The notes beneath the pieces were generated by a model that saw only the letters and a list, made by a program, of their open reading frames with translations, searched no databases and had not been told where the DNA came from. Below are positions 43,274-51,892 of a DNA stretch of 64,000 nucleotides, piece after piece. Each line of letters opens with the position of its first letter. The stretch's first letter is position 1. Origin of the DNA: Bradyrhizobium sp. 149 (GTDB taxonomy: Bacteria; Pseudomonadota; Alphaproteobacteria; Rhizobiales; Xanthobacteraceae); assembly GCF_023073915.1 (NCBI RefSeq), contig NZ_JADPKK010000019.1, forward strand, positions 310,001 to 374,000, read 5' to 3'. Made by a program: the position numbers and the translations under genes.

Positions 43274-44626
43274 ATGCGTGCTCTTTCCAGATTTTGCCCC
43301 GCCAAACTCTGCCTCGCCCTCCTCGCCTGCTGGCTATGCCCTGAGCCCGCATCGGCGGAAACGCGGGTCGCGCTGGTGATCGGCAACGGCGCCTATGTCT
43401 CTACGGCGCAGCTTCCCAACCCTTCGCACGATGCCGAAGACGTCGCCGCCTCGCTCAAGCGCAGCGGCTTCGAGGTGCTCCAGGGCATCGACCTGCGCCA
43501 GGCCGACATGCAGGACCTGACCATCCGCTTCGCGCGCGCCGCGAGCAAAGCCGACGTCGCCATGTTCTATTACAGTGGTCATGCGATGCAGTACAACGGC
43601 GTGAACTATCTGATGCCTGTGGACGCCGTGCTGAGCGACGAAGCCGATCTGAAGCGCTTCGTGCGGGTGGACGACATCGTGAACGACCTGCAGCAGGCCA
43701 AGAACCTGCGCATCCTCATCCTCGATTCCTGCCGCGACAATCCGTTGGCCGAAACCTTGAAACGCTCCGCCGGCATGACGCGCGCCGCCTCGATCGGGCG
43801 GGGCTTGTCGAAAGTCGAAGCACCGCGCGGCACGATCGTCTCGTTCTCGACGCAATCCGGGCAGACGGCAGCCGATGGCAGCGGCCGCAACAGCCCCTAT
43901 ACAACGGCGTTCCTGAAGCACATCGAGGAACCGCAGGAGATCGGCGAGGTTTTTCGCGACATCAGCAGCGACGTCTACGATTCCAGCGGCAAGACCCAGC
44001 TCCCGGAGCTATCACTGTCGATCATCGGCAAGTTCTACCTGAACGGACCGGTGTCGGTCACGGTGGCGCCCGCAACGCCGCAAGCCGCGCCGCGGGCGGA
44101 TCCCTGCGCGGCCGCAGAGGCGCACTGGAAGGCCGCGGACGGCATCGGCACGCTTGGTGCCTACGAGGATCATCTCACGAGATTCCCGAATTGCATCTTC
44201 GCCACGCTCGCCAAGGCGCGGATTGAAGGCCACAAGCAGAAGGTGGCGCTCGCGCCGGCAACCAGCAATTCCCGCAGCACCAAGGACTTCGACGGCAACT
44301 GGGACGTGACGTTAAACTGCCCGGCTACCGGCAAGGCGCAGGGCTTCACCCGGGGCCTGTCTGCCACGGTTGCAAACGGGGTGTTTCACGCTGACGCTCA
44401 GGGCCAGGGCGCCGTCAATCGCCTGGAGATCGACGGCCAGATCCCCGCGGACGGCAAGACGACTTTGAGCGCGCGCGGAACGACAGGAGCAAGCACCTAC
44501 ACCCTGAACAACCTCGCGCCCGGTTCGCCCTACGCCTTTACGGTCGATGCGCAGTTCGATCGCACCCGAGGCACCGGCAAGCGCAACGAGGCGCGCGCGT
44601 GCGGCCTAGTCTTCGTCAAGCGCTGA
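43274..44626 (+). CDS. Secreted caspase-like (C14 family) protein
   Basis: The 450-residue product has a Sec signal peptide (1-28, ending PEPASAET) and a caspase-fold domain (about 31-250). The dyad is intact: His103 in YYSGHA and Cys153 in DSCRDNP, so it may be an active periplasmic peptidase (orthocaspase). A linker and a beta-rich C-terminal domain (about 320-450, FDGNWDVTLNCPATGKAQGF) follow; this second domain is not one I recognise. Specificity and target are unknown. Confidence 0.9.
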   Translation: MRALSRFCPAKLCLALLACWLCPEPASAETRVALVIGNGAYVSTAQLPNPSHDAEDVAASLKRSGFEVLQGIDLRQADMQDLTIRFARAASKADVAMFYYSGHAMQYNGVNYLMPVDAVLSDEADLKRFVRVDDIVNDLQQAKNLRILILDSCRDNPLAETLKRSAGMTRAASIGRGLSKVEAPRGTIVSFSTQSGQTAADGSGRNSPYTTAFLKHIEEPQEIGEVFRDISSDVYDSSGKTQLPELSLSIIGKFYLNGPVSVTVAPATPQAAPRADPCAAAEAHWKAADGIGTLGAYEDHLTRFPNCIFATLAKARIEGHKQKVALAPATSNSRSTKDFDGNWDVTLNCPATGKAQGFTRGLSATVANGVFHADAQGQGAVNRLEIDGQIPADGKTTLSARGTTGASTYTLNNLAPGSPYAFTVDAQFDRTRGTGKRNEARACGLVFVKR

Positions 44627-44630
44627 TCGT

Positions 44631-44661
44631 GCAAAAAGCGGTGAGGCGCGTTGCGCCTCAC
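44631..44661 (-). terminator. Terminator of the DUF2778 gene
   Basis: On the minus strand, gtgaggcgc-aac-gcgcctcac (44641-44661) is followed by cgcttttt (44631-44640). The 9-bp stem overlaps the DUF2778 stop codon, so the last codons are part of the hairpin. Confidence 0.85.
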
Positions 44662-45818
44662 TCCACCCGCGCCAGCACCGCGAGCTTGCGGATGCCCTTG
44701 TTGCGGTAGGCGTCGAGGAACGCGTAGTAGTCCTTGAACGACACGCAGCCGTTGGAGTCGCCATTCGGCCCGAGCATGAAGGTGTGCGCGAGCAGACCGT
44801 CCCGGCCGTAGATCGCGCTCTCGCCGCCGATCGGGGTCAGGCGCAGCGCGGGAACGCCATGGAACAGCGCTTCGCGCGGCTTCAGGTCGTAGATGTGCGG
44901 CGGCGTCACGCCCCGCATGCGGATGCGCGAGGAACGGGGATCGTCGAGATTGGAGCCGAGGCCGGAATGTGCCTCGAGCTTGGTGCCGTCGGGCAGATAC
45001 ACCGTTTTCGCGCTGATGTCGTAAACCGCGGTGGAGCGGTCATAGGGCGCCGAACCGCCGAGCATGGGATTCTGCTCCTTCGGCGCGATCGAAGCGGTCA
45101 CGCTGGCATCGGCCGAAGCATAGGCGAGCAGCCCGCCGGACGGCTCACGCTTGCCCCAGAGCTTTTCCACCATCGACTGCCGCGGCCCGGTGACCGACAT
45201 CACCGCCGCCTTGGCGCGATCGGCGAACGATTTTGCCTTCGCCTCAGGCGCCGGCACGATCTCGGCCGGATCTGCCGAGGCCAGTTGCACCGGCGCGTCG
45301 GCGCCGCGCTTGGACTTCGCAGCGTCGGCGATCTTGGCCGGACCTGGCTTCAGGACTTCCGCGACCCTCGCGATCACGCTCGGCTTCGGCGCGTCCTTGG
45401 CTTCGGCTACCTTGGTTGCGGGCGCGGCGCTCGCCGCATTCGAGGTCACGCCTTGGGTCGCAGCGGCGGCAAAGCGGTCGTTGAACATTTCGCGCGAGAT
45501 CGGCGCGGCCACCTGCAACCGGTCGGGCAAGAGCGCAAAGGCTTCCTTGACGGCCTCACCGGCCTCGCGCAGCGCGACCCTGGGCGCGCGCTTGATCACG
45601 GGCTCGTCGTAGCCGCTGCTGCCGACCGTCGGATAGACGCTGGCGGCAAAGATGTTGCTGTGGATGGTCCAGCCGGCGCCAAGCACGACGCAGCCGATCA
45701 CGGCGGCACCAAGCACGCTTTGGGTGTTCATTTTCCGGGAAGGCTTCCGATAAGAATTGCTCGAGAACCCTTTGGACTTCCGTGCCGCGATACCTTGCGC
45801 AGCGATACTCGTACTCAT
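44658..45818 (-). CDS. DUF2778 (L,D-transpeptidase-like) envelope protein
   Basis: From the ATG at 45818 the product is 386 residues. A membrane segment (VLGAAVIGCVVLGAGW, about 35-50) anchors it, followed by a long Ala/Lys/Pro linker (about 100-240) and a C-terminal catalytic domain with the HTFMLGPNGDSNGCVSFKDY motif, whose His and Cys match L,D-transpeptidases of the DUF2778 (Tlde1) family. Known members with this domain alone act as toxic effectors; an anchored form with a linker suggests cell-wall remodelling instead. ATG starts at 45890 and 45731 are alternatives. A full CtrA consensus box lies about 110 bp upstream. Confidence 0.85.
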   Translation of the reverse strand: MSTSIAAQGIAARKSKGFSSNSYRKPSRKMNTQSVLGAAVIGCVVLGAGWTIHSNIFAASVYPTVGSSGYDEPVIKRAPRVALREAGEAVKEAFALLPDRLQVAAPISREMFNDRFAAAATQGVTSNAASAAPATKVAEAKDAPKPSVIARVAEVLKPGPAKIADAAKSKRGADAPVQLASADPAEIVPAPEAKAKSFADRAKAAVMSVTGPRQSMVEKLWGKREPSGGLLAYASADASVTASIAPKEQNPMLGGSAPYDRSTAVYDISAKTVYLPDGTKLEAHSGLGSNLDDPRSSRIRMRGVTPPHIYDLKPREALFHGVPALRLTPIGGESAIYGRDGLLAHTFMLGPNGDSNGCVSFKDYYAFLDAYRNKGIRKLAVLARVE

Positions 45819-46376
45819 TCGCCTTGCGTCCAGAACGGTGTCACTCAGTCCCCCTTCGAAGCGCCGCTGGTCACGATCCGGGAACAGCATTTCGCAGAGG
45901 GTCGGAGCGTCATTAAGGCCACTTTTAGTTAAATGCGGATTAAGTTCGGGCGGATGTGGGGCAACCCGTTAACGTCGTCCCATTTCGAGAAAAAGGCCGC
46001 AGAACTACGGACTTAAGCGCGTCTGTTAACCATAATTCTCGACCGGTTCAGCACCGTCAGCGGACGTCTCCGGCCGCATCTCTAGACGCACCAACCAAGT
46101 CGTTTTCGTGGTCTTCAATACCCGCACGTTAACGGGGAAACATTGCGTGAGGCTGGTGCGCAATAGCCCGCTTCCACCTCTCGTGGCATGCCACTCATGC
46201 CTTCACGGGGCGCTCGCGCGGCATGGCGCCTGACCGAAAGTTGATTGCGCCGGTCTGGAAAAGCTCGTGACGAGAAAATAGCTGCGATGTCGGCACTTTT
46301 CAGCAGCCTCTGCGTGTGATACGGCACCGTATCAACATCGCCTTGGACTGTGCCGAGCACGCAAACGGAGGCTGGC
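45819..46376. other. Long divergent regulatory region, DUF2778 / FecR-domain genes
   Basis: About 560 bp with no supported gene. It holds a CtrA-type box (45928-45943), the half-site TTAACCAT (46026-46033) and two more GTTAAC occurrences (45968-45973, 46138-46143). Other AT-rich runs may be promoter parts, but no clear -35/-10 pair could be assigned. Confidence 0.6.
45928..45943 (-). promoter_or_regulatory. CtrA binding box (TTAA-N7-TTAAC)
   Basis: On the minus strand, reading toward the DUF2778 gene, TTAATCCGCATTTAAC matches the alphaproteobacterial CtrA consensus TTAA-N7-TTAAC at all nine defined positions. It lies 110-125 bp before the ATG at 45818. A TTAACCAT half-site is found 83 bp further on (46026-46033). 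Neither site has been tested. Confidence 0.6.
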
Positions 46377-46898
46377 ATGAGAGGGATCACGCGCGCTGGG
46401 TTTTTCGTCCTGCTGTGGTCGTCTTTGGTGATGGAATACGCGGCCGCGCAGCCTGCCAATGCGGGCTGCACGGCATCGCCGTCGGCTGCCGGCACGCAGA
46501 CCTGGCGCTGCGACAACGGCATCACGATCGTTGCGGAAAACGGCGCCAGGTTTGAACTTAAGGACGCCAACCGCGACGGACATATAGACTCCGTGGAGTT
46601 GAGCAGCAAAGCGCTGCTGGTCGAGGTGCCCAAGAAGCCCGGCGGTACCCCCTTCAAGGTGCTGACGCCACAGGCGATCGCCGCGGTGCGCGGCACGAAA
46701 TGGGCGGTCGATGTCGGGGAGGCCAAGACCTCCGTCTTCGTCGCTGACGGCCGTGTCGGCGTGAGCCGCAGGAGCCGCGGACGCGGCGTCAGTTTAGGCC
46801 CGGGCGAAGGCGTTGACGTCGAAGCAACCGGTGCGTTGACCGTCAAGACATGGGGCCAGCCGCGTGTCGACGCGCTGATGGCAAGACTTGGACAGTAA
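46377..46898 (+). CDS. FecR-domain periplasmic protein
   Basis: The 173-residue product has a signal peptide (1-29, ending AAAQPANAG) and a FecR-like domain with VAENGARFELKDANRDGHIDS (about 48-68) and AIAAVRGTKWAVDVGEAKTSVFVADGRVGV near 100-130. FecR-fold proteins often accompany CHASE2 sensors, which is the arrangement here. Role as a ligand or partner of the downstream cyclase is inferred. The ATG at 46377 has a strong ribosome-binding site (acggaggctgg). Its final codons run into the 14-bp tandem array. Confidence 0.87.
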   Translation: MRGITRAGFFVLLWSSLVMEYAAAQPANAGCTASPSAAGTQTWRCDNGITIVAENGARFELKDANRDGHIDSVELSSKALLVEVPKKPGGTPFKVLTPQAIAAVRGTKWAVDVGEAKTSVFVADGRVGVSRRSRGRGVSLGPGEGVDVEATGALTVKTWGQPRVDALMARLGQ

Positions 46899-46995
46899 GG
46901 CTTGGATGATAAGGCTTGGACGGTAGGCCTTGGTCAATAAGGACTTGGACAAAAAGACGTGGTTGATAAGGCTCGGTCGATAAGGCTCGGTTGAC
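46883..46995. repeat. Degenerate 14-bp tandem array (8 units)
   Basis: Eight tandem units (seven of 14 bp and one of 15 bp) with consensus AAGGCTTGG-nn-GAT run across the FecR stop codon into the space before the cyclase. Several units contain TAAGG (a stop codon plus an SD-like AAGG). Weaker related units may continue to about 47030. The array touches the FecR C-terminus, with the stop (TAA at 46896-46898) at the unit 1/2 boundary. Confidence 0.85.
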
Positions 46996-47043
46996 GAGGT
47001 CGAACAACAATATTTGGACGATAGAGAATTGCAACACGACCAC

Positions 47044-48933
47044 ATGAGTAGCCGACGCGTTCAGATCCTGGCGGCGCTTGCCCTCACCGCGCTGTGGGGC
47101 GCGGGCATCTATGCCGGCTACGCCACCGGTCATCTGCGCTTTCTCGACCGCCTCGAGGCGACGCTGACGGATTGGCGGACCCAGGTCCGCGGCGTGCAGA
47201 TTCCGCCCGATCTCGTCACCATCGTCGCGATCGACGACACCGTGGTGAAGCGCGGCGGCAGCTATCCGCTGCCGCGCGCCGATCTCGCCCGCGTGGTCGA
47301 CACCATCGTGCAGTTCAAGCCGAAGGTCGTCGCCATCGATCTGCTGCTGGTCGACCGCAGCGCTGCGATCGGCGACGCGACGCTGGCAAACACGCTGGCG
47401 ACCGGTCCCATGGTCCTTGCCGCCGCGGCGATCTTCCCGTCCGCCAGCGAGACCGTGGAGGCCAGCGGTCAAGGCCCCTTCGCCGCCCTGCCGCAGGCCG
47501 AGCGCTTCCTGCTGCCTTTACCGGCGTTCGCCGATCATGCCGAGGTCGGGGTCGTCAACGTTGCGACCGGACAATCGGGTTCGCCGCTCGCGGTGCCGAT
47601 GCTGTTCCGGACGAGCGACAAGGTCGAGCTGTCATTTCCGCTGCGCGTCGCGGCGCGCGCGCTCGACAAGCCGCTCACGATCGCGCCGGACCAGCTCCTG
47701 CTCGGCGACCGCGCGGTGCCGACCGACTCTGACTTCGCACTGCCGATCACCTATTACGGCCCGCGCCGCACCATCCGCACCGTGAGCGCGCAGAGCATCT
47801 TCGACGGCACGCTCAATCGCGCGGCGATCGAGAACCGGATCGTCGTGATCGGCGCCTCGGTCGCAGGCGGCGGCGATTTCTATCCGACGCCGTTCGATTC
47901 CCTGATGCCCGGCGTCGAGGTGGTCTCGACCGCGATCACCCATCTCGTCGCCGGCGACGGCGTCGTCCGCGACCGCAAGGTCCACATCGCCGAGGCGCTC
48001 ATCGCGATCCTGTTGCCGATGCTGCTGGTGGGCCTGCTCGCCTGGCGGCGCAGCGCGCTCGGCCTCGTCGCGGCGGCCGCGGTGATGATCGCCTGGGCCG
48101 CGCTCAATCTGTTCGCGTTCACGCACGGCGTCTGGATGAACGCTGCGACCACGCTCGCCGCAGCAGTGCCGCCGGTTGTGATGTTTGCCGGCGTGCAATT
48201 GTGGGCCGGAGGCCGCCGTACCCAATATCTCGCCGCGAAGAGCCGGTCGCTCGCGCAATTCCAGGCTCCCGCGGTGCAGGAGTGGCTGGCGCGCGATCCG
48301 AATTTCCTGTCAAAACCCGTCCGGCAGGACGCAGCCGCGGTCTTCATCGATCTCTCCGGTTTCACGGCGCTGAGCGAGCGGATCGATCCGGACGAACTCC
48401 AGGACATTCTGAAGGCGTTTCACGCGCTGATCGACAGGACCGCGATCGATTGCGGCGGCATGATCAGCGGCTTCCTCGGCGACGGCGCCATGATCCTGTT
48501 CGGCCTGCCCGGCGCGATGCCCGACGACGCCGCACGCGCGCTGAAATGCGCGATCGACCTGCACCGCGGCGTCGAACGCTGGATCGCGTCATTGCCGCCC
48601 GCGATCAGGGACCAGCTCGGCTTCAAGATCGGCGCGCATTTCGGCCCGATCGTCGCCTCCCGCCTCGGCGAAAGCCATCAGCACATCACGGCAACGGGCG
48701 ACACCGTCAACGTCGCAAGCCGGTTGATGGAGGTCGCCGTCCAGAACGGGGCGCGGCTCGCGCTCAGCGATACGCTGCTGGATGCGGCCGACTTCCAGGG
48801 CGCGTCCGACGGCGTTCTGTCGGGTCCGCTGCTCACGCAAGTCCGCGGCCGGTCCGGCGTCGTGACCGTCTGGTTCTGGCGCGACCAGGACAAGCCGAAC
48901 CAAGCCACGGCCAAGGCCGAGATGATCGACTGA
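47044..48933 (+). CDS. CHASE2-domain class III nucleotide cyclase
   Basis: The 629-residue sensor has an N-terminal membrane segment, a periplasmic CHASE2 domain (about 30-310), three membrane segments (about 315-395) and a class III cyclase domain (about 425-610). The metal ligands Asp436 (VFIDLSGF) and Asp480 (FLGDG) and the transition-state Asn-Arg (NVASRL) are present. The Lys that usually selects adenine is replaced by Gly476 (ISGFLGD). So product (cAMP, cGMP or none) is uncertain. The signal is probably sensed with the FecR protein. The ATG at 47044 was chosen; the array lies immediately before. Confidence 0.92.
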   Translation: MSSRRVQILAALALTALWGAGIYAGYATGHLRFLDRLEATLTDWRTQVRGVQIPPDLVTIVAIDDTVVKRGGSYPLPRADLARVVDTIVQFKPKVVAIDLLLVDRSAAIGDATLANTLATGPMVLAAAAIFPSASETVEASGQGPFAALPQAERFLLPLPAFADHAEVGVVNVATGQSGSPLAVPMLFRTSDKVELSFPLRVAARALDKPLTIAPDQLLLGDRAVPTDSDFALPITYYGPRRTIRTVSAQSIFDGTLNRAAIENRIVVIGASVAGGGDFYPTPFDSLMPGVEVVSTAITHLVAGDGVVRDRKVHIAEALIAILLPMLLVGLLAWRRSALGLVAAAAVMIAWAALNLFAFTHGVWMNAATTLAAAVPPVVMFAGVQLWAGGRRTQYLAAKSRSLAQFQAPAVQEWLARDPNFLSKPVRQDAAAVFIDLSGFTALSERIDPDELQDILKAFHALIDRTAIDCGGMISGFLGDGAMILFGLPGAMPDDAARALKCAIDLHRGVERWIASLPPAIRDQLGFKIGAHFGPIVASRLGESHQHITATGDTVNVASRLMEVAVQNGARLALSDTLLDAADFQGASDGVLSGPLLTQVRGRSGVVTVWFWRDQDKPNQATAKAEMID

Positions 48934-48956
48934 ACCTCCGCCGTCCCGACGAAGAG

Positions 48957-50459
48957 CTACCGCGCTTCCGGCGGCGGCGAGCGATCCAGCACGTCGCCCT
49001 TGGCGCCTTCGAGCAGATCGATGCCGTAAGTCTCGACCACGAGCGGGCCGCGCTTGCGCTGCAATTGCGCGACCCGCGTCACCTTCGCAAAGAGGTCGTC
49101 GACGGCGGGATGGCCGTCGCTTCGCAGCTCGTCGACATAGATCAGCTTGCCCGCAAGCAGTTTTGCATCGGGCTCGGGCATGTTGACCCAGCGGATGCGC
49201 TGGTTCTGCTGCACCACGCAGCTGCCGCGCGGCAGATAGAAGGCGAGCCAGCCCGTGGTGCCGTAGTCGGGCGCAAGCACGCAGGTCGCGCCATTGCGGG
49301 CGCGCACCGCTTCAATCTCCGCGGCAAGCTCATGCCAGCCGACGCCGACGCTGCGCACGGTCGCATCGCGGCGATAGCCAGACAGCCAGCCGGTATTGGC
49401 CTGCACGATCAGCGCGGCAAACATCACGATGCCTACCGGCGCGGCCCAGCGCAGGCAGAAATCCACGAGATGACGCTGGCGCGGCTGCCACTGCACGAGA
49501 TTGGCGGCGGCGGCCGCCGCGATGACGAAGGGCGGATAGACCGGCGCGAACCAGTTGGCCTCGACGCGGGCATGCAGCGAATGCCAGACAAAATAGGCGA
49601 CGACGGTCCAGAACATCGTCTCGATCAGCACGCGCGAGGCCAGCGCGCCGGCCCGGCGCCAGGTCAGCGCGTGCAGCCCCATCGCGCCGAGGATGAAGAC
49701 GAGCGGAGTTGCGAACGCGATCTGGGTCGGGATCAGTTCGGCGATGAAGACCGGACGAAAATCCTCAATCCTCGCGCGCCCGAGCTGCTTTGCGAACGAG
49801 ACCCATTGATGATCGGCATTCCAGAGGATCACCGGCGAGAACAGCGCCAGGGCGACGAAGCCGCCGAGATACGGCCAGGGTGATAGAAACCAGTGCCGCA
49901 GTTTCGGCACGGCCGCGAGCCAGATCACGATCGCCAGCCCGAAGAACATCGCGGTGTATTTCGACAGGAGCGCCGCGCCGACGGCTGCGCCGACCGCGAG
50001 CCACCAGACGCCGCGGCCGCTCTCCAGCACCTTTGCGAGAAAGAACAGCACGAAGCTGGAGGCAACCAGAAGCGGCGCATCGGGCGTGACGATCAGCGTC
50101 CCGACCGAGGCCAGCAGCGTCACGTTGAGCAGGATGGCGCTGGTCGCCGCCACCTGGGCGCCACCGAACAGGATCGCGGCGGAGCGATAGATCGCATAGC
50201 TCATCGGCAGCGCGAGCAGGATCGAGACCAGCCGGACGCCGAGCTCGGTGTCGCCGGCGATCAGGGTGCCGGCGCGGATGACGTAGGCAACCATCGGCGG
50301 GTGGTCGTAATACCCCCCGGCGAGATTCTTCGACCACATCCAGTAATAGGCTTCGTCGAAGGTGATCGGCGTGAAGGCAGCCGCGACGAGCCGCAAGCTG
50401 ACCAGCGCAAGGATCACCAGCGCCGTATTGCGGACGATCCGCGCGTCAGCCCCGCCCAT
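48957..50459 (-). CDS. Glycosyltransferase family 39 (ArnT/PMT-like membrane glycosyltransferase)
   Basis: The 500-residue protein has about twelve membrane segments. The first periplasmic loop has the GT39 acidic pair in TFDEAYYWMWSKNLAGGYYDHPPMVAY (about 34-60). It would use a polyprenyl-phosphate sugar as donor to modify a lipid or glycan on the periplasmic side. Its donor could be made by the GT2-GtrA protein 31 bp upstream in the same operon. Acceptor and sugar are unknown. Confidence 0.92.
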   Translation of the reverse strand: MGGADARIVRNTALVILALVSLRLVAAAFTPITFDEAYYWMWSKNLAGGYYDHPPMVAYVIRAGTLIAGDTELGVRLVSILLALPMSYAIYRSAAILFGGAQVAATSAILLNVTLLASVGTLIVTPDAPLLVASSFVLFFLAKVLESGRGVWWLAVGAAVGAALLSKYTAMFFGLAIVIWLAAVPKLRHWFLSPWPYLGGFVALALFSPVILWNADHQWVSFAKQLGRARIEDFRPVFIAELIPTQIAFATPLVFILGAMGLHALTWRRAGALASRVLIETMFWTVVAYFVWHSLHARVEANWFAPVYPPFVIAAAAAANLVQWQPRQRHLVDFCLRWAAPVGIVMFAALIVQANTGWLSGYRRDATVRSVGVGWHELAAEIEAVRARNGATCVLAPDYGTTGWLAFYLPRGSCVVQQNQRIRWVNMPEPDAKLLAGKLIYVDELRSDGHPAVDDLFAKVTRVAQLQRKRGPLVVETYGIDLLEGAKGDVLDRSPPPEAR

Positions 50460-50490
50460 TACCCGTTTCCCTGGCTGTTTCCTTGGCGCG

Positions 50491-51636
50491 CTATTTCTTG
50501 CGCCAGACGAACAGTCCGGACATCGCGTAGTTCCACACCACGCCCATCAGCGCCCCGGCCGCACCCGCAAGCCACCAGATCGGCTCCTGGTCGTAGACCG
50601 AGAAGGCGACCCCGACATTGGCGAGCAGACCGACGCTGCACACGATGTAGAACGCGATCAGGCCGCGCAGCAGCGCAAAGCCCTTCAGCCGCTGATCGCG
50701 ATAGGTCAGGAAGTTGTTGATGACGAAATTGCTGGTCATCGCGACGATGGCGCCGGAGGCCTGCGCTTCCGCGAACGGCTCCTTGAAGAGCTCGAGCGAT
50801 ATGAACAGGGTGGCGAGATGCACCACGAGGCCGATACCGCCGACCATCGCGAACAGCAGGAAGCGCAGCGAGACGGCATCGTTGGTGAATTTTGCCAGCA
50901 CCAGACCGAGGAAATCCAGCGCGACCATGGAATCGAGCTTGCTTTCGCCGTGCTGGCGCTCACCGAACGTGTAGGGAATTTCGATGGCGCGCAAGCTGCC
51001 GTGTGCACTCGCGACGAGGTCGAGCAGGATCTTGAAGCCGTGCACGGAAAGTTTCGGCGCGAGCTGCTCGAAACGGTCGCGGCGAACCATGAAGAAGCCG
51101 CTCATGGGATCGGCGATCTCGACCCGCAGCATCTTCCTTGCGACCTCGGTCGCGAGCGCACTCGCGCCGGCGCGCTGCTTGTTGAAGCCTTCGGTCTTGT
51201 AGCCCTCGATGTAGCGGCTGCCGACCACGAGCTCGGCCTGCCCGCTCGCGAGCAGCGACAGCATCTTCGGCAGCTGCGTCTCGTCGTGCTGGAGGTCGGC
51301 GTCGATCACGGCCGCATAGGGCGCGCTGGACGCCAGGATGCCCTCGATGCAGGCCCCCGACAGGCCGCGGCGGCCGATGCGGCGGACGCAGCGCACGCGG
51401 CTGTCGCGCTGCGCCAGCGCGCGCACGACGTCCCAGGTGCCGTCAGGCGAATTGTCGTCGACGAACACGACTTCCCAAGCAATGCCGGCCAGCGCGGCCT
51501 CCAGCCGCCGGTACAGCACCGTGACATTGTCGCGCTCGTTGAAGGTCGGGACGACGACGGACAATTGCGGCGATGGCGACGCCGCCTGTGGGGTCTGCGG
51601 CAGGGTGTCGGAGCCCGGTCTGATCGCTTCATTCAT
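50491..51636 (-). CDS. Polyprenyl-phosphate glycosyltransferase with GtrA-like membrane domain
   Basis: The 381-residue protein joins a DPM1-like GT2 domain (VVVPTFNERDN near 28-38, VFVDDNSPDGT near 57-67, DADLQHDET near 113-121) to a C-terminal GtrA-like membrane domain with four segments (about 255-375, ending NYAMSGLFVWRKK). It should transfer a sugar from a nucleotide donor to undecaprenyl phosphate and may help flip the product. The ATG at 51636 was chosen because the longer frame has no conserved residues upstream. Confidence 0.93.
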   Translation of the reverse strand: MNEAIRPGSDTLPQTPQAASPSPQLSVVVPTFNERDNVTVLYRRLEAALAGIAWEVVFVDDNSPDGTWDVVRALAQRDSRVRCVRRIGRRGLSGACIEGILASSAPYAAVIDADLQHDETQLPKMLSLLASGQAELVVGSRYIEGYKTEGFNKQRAGASALATEVARKMLRVEIADPMSGFFMVRRDRFEQLAPKLSVHGFKILLDLVASAHGSLRAIEIPYTFGERQHGESKLDSMVALDFLGLVLAKFTNDAVSLRFLLFAMVGGIGLVVHLATLFISLELFKEPFAEAQASGAIVAMTSNFVINNFLTYRDQRLKGFALLRGLIAFYIVCSVGLLANVGVAFSVYDQEPIWWLAGAAGALMGVVWNYAMSGLFVWRKK

Positions 51637-51892
51637 GACGGCAGCGTATATCCGCCGCGTCCTGTGCTGCCAAGAACTTGCGCTGGCAAGCCGGGTTTTC
51701 TCTGGGGAGCGGCCCAAAACGGGCCCAAAATGCCAACGACCCCGGAACGGCCGGCGGCGCGTACATCCGGCGCAGCCTGAGCAATTCCAAGGTCGTTCCA
51801 GCGCCGGAGTTTTCGCTCAACGTCGCCGTTACAGGCTAGATGGGAACGACAAAGCCGCTCTGCAAGGGGCGAAAAGACGCCTTTTCAGGCCC

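Noticed and set aside
46115-46846. 243-codon minus-strand frame over the FecR gene
   Set aside because: Ser/Pro/Thr/Arg-rich composition, no ribosome-binding site, and it overlaps a gene with signal peptide and FecR domain.
46883-46995. Tandem array considered as a CRISPR
   Set aside because: Units are contiguous 14-bp repeats without unique spacers, and no cas genes are present.
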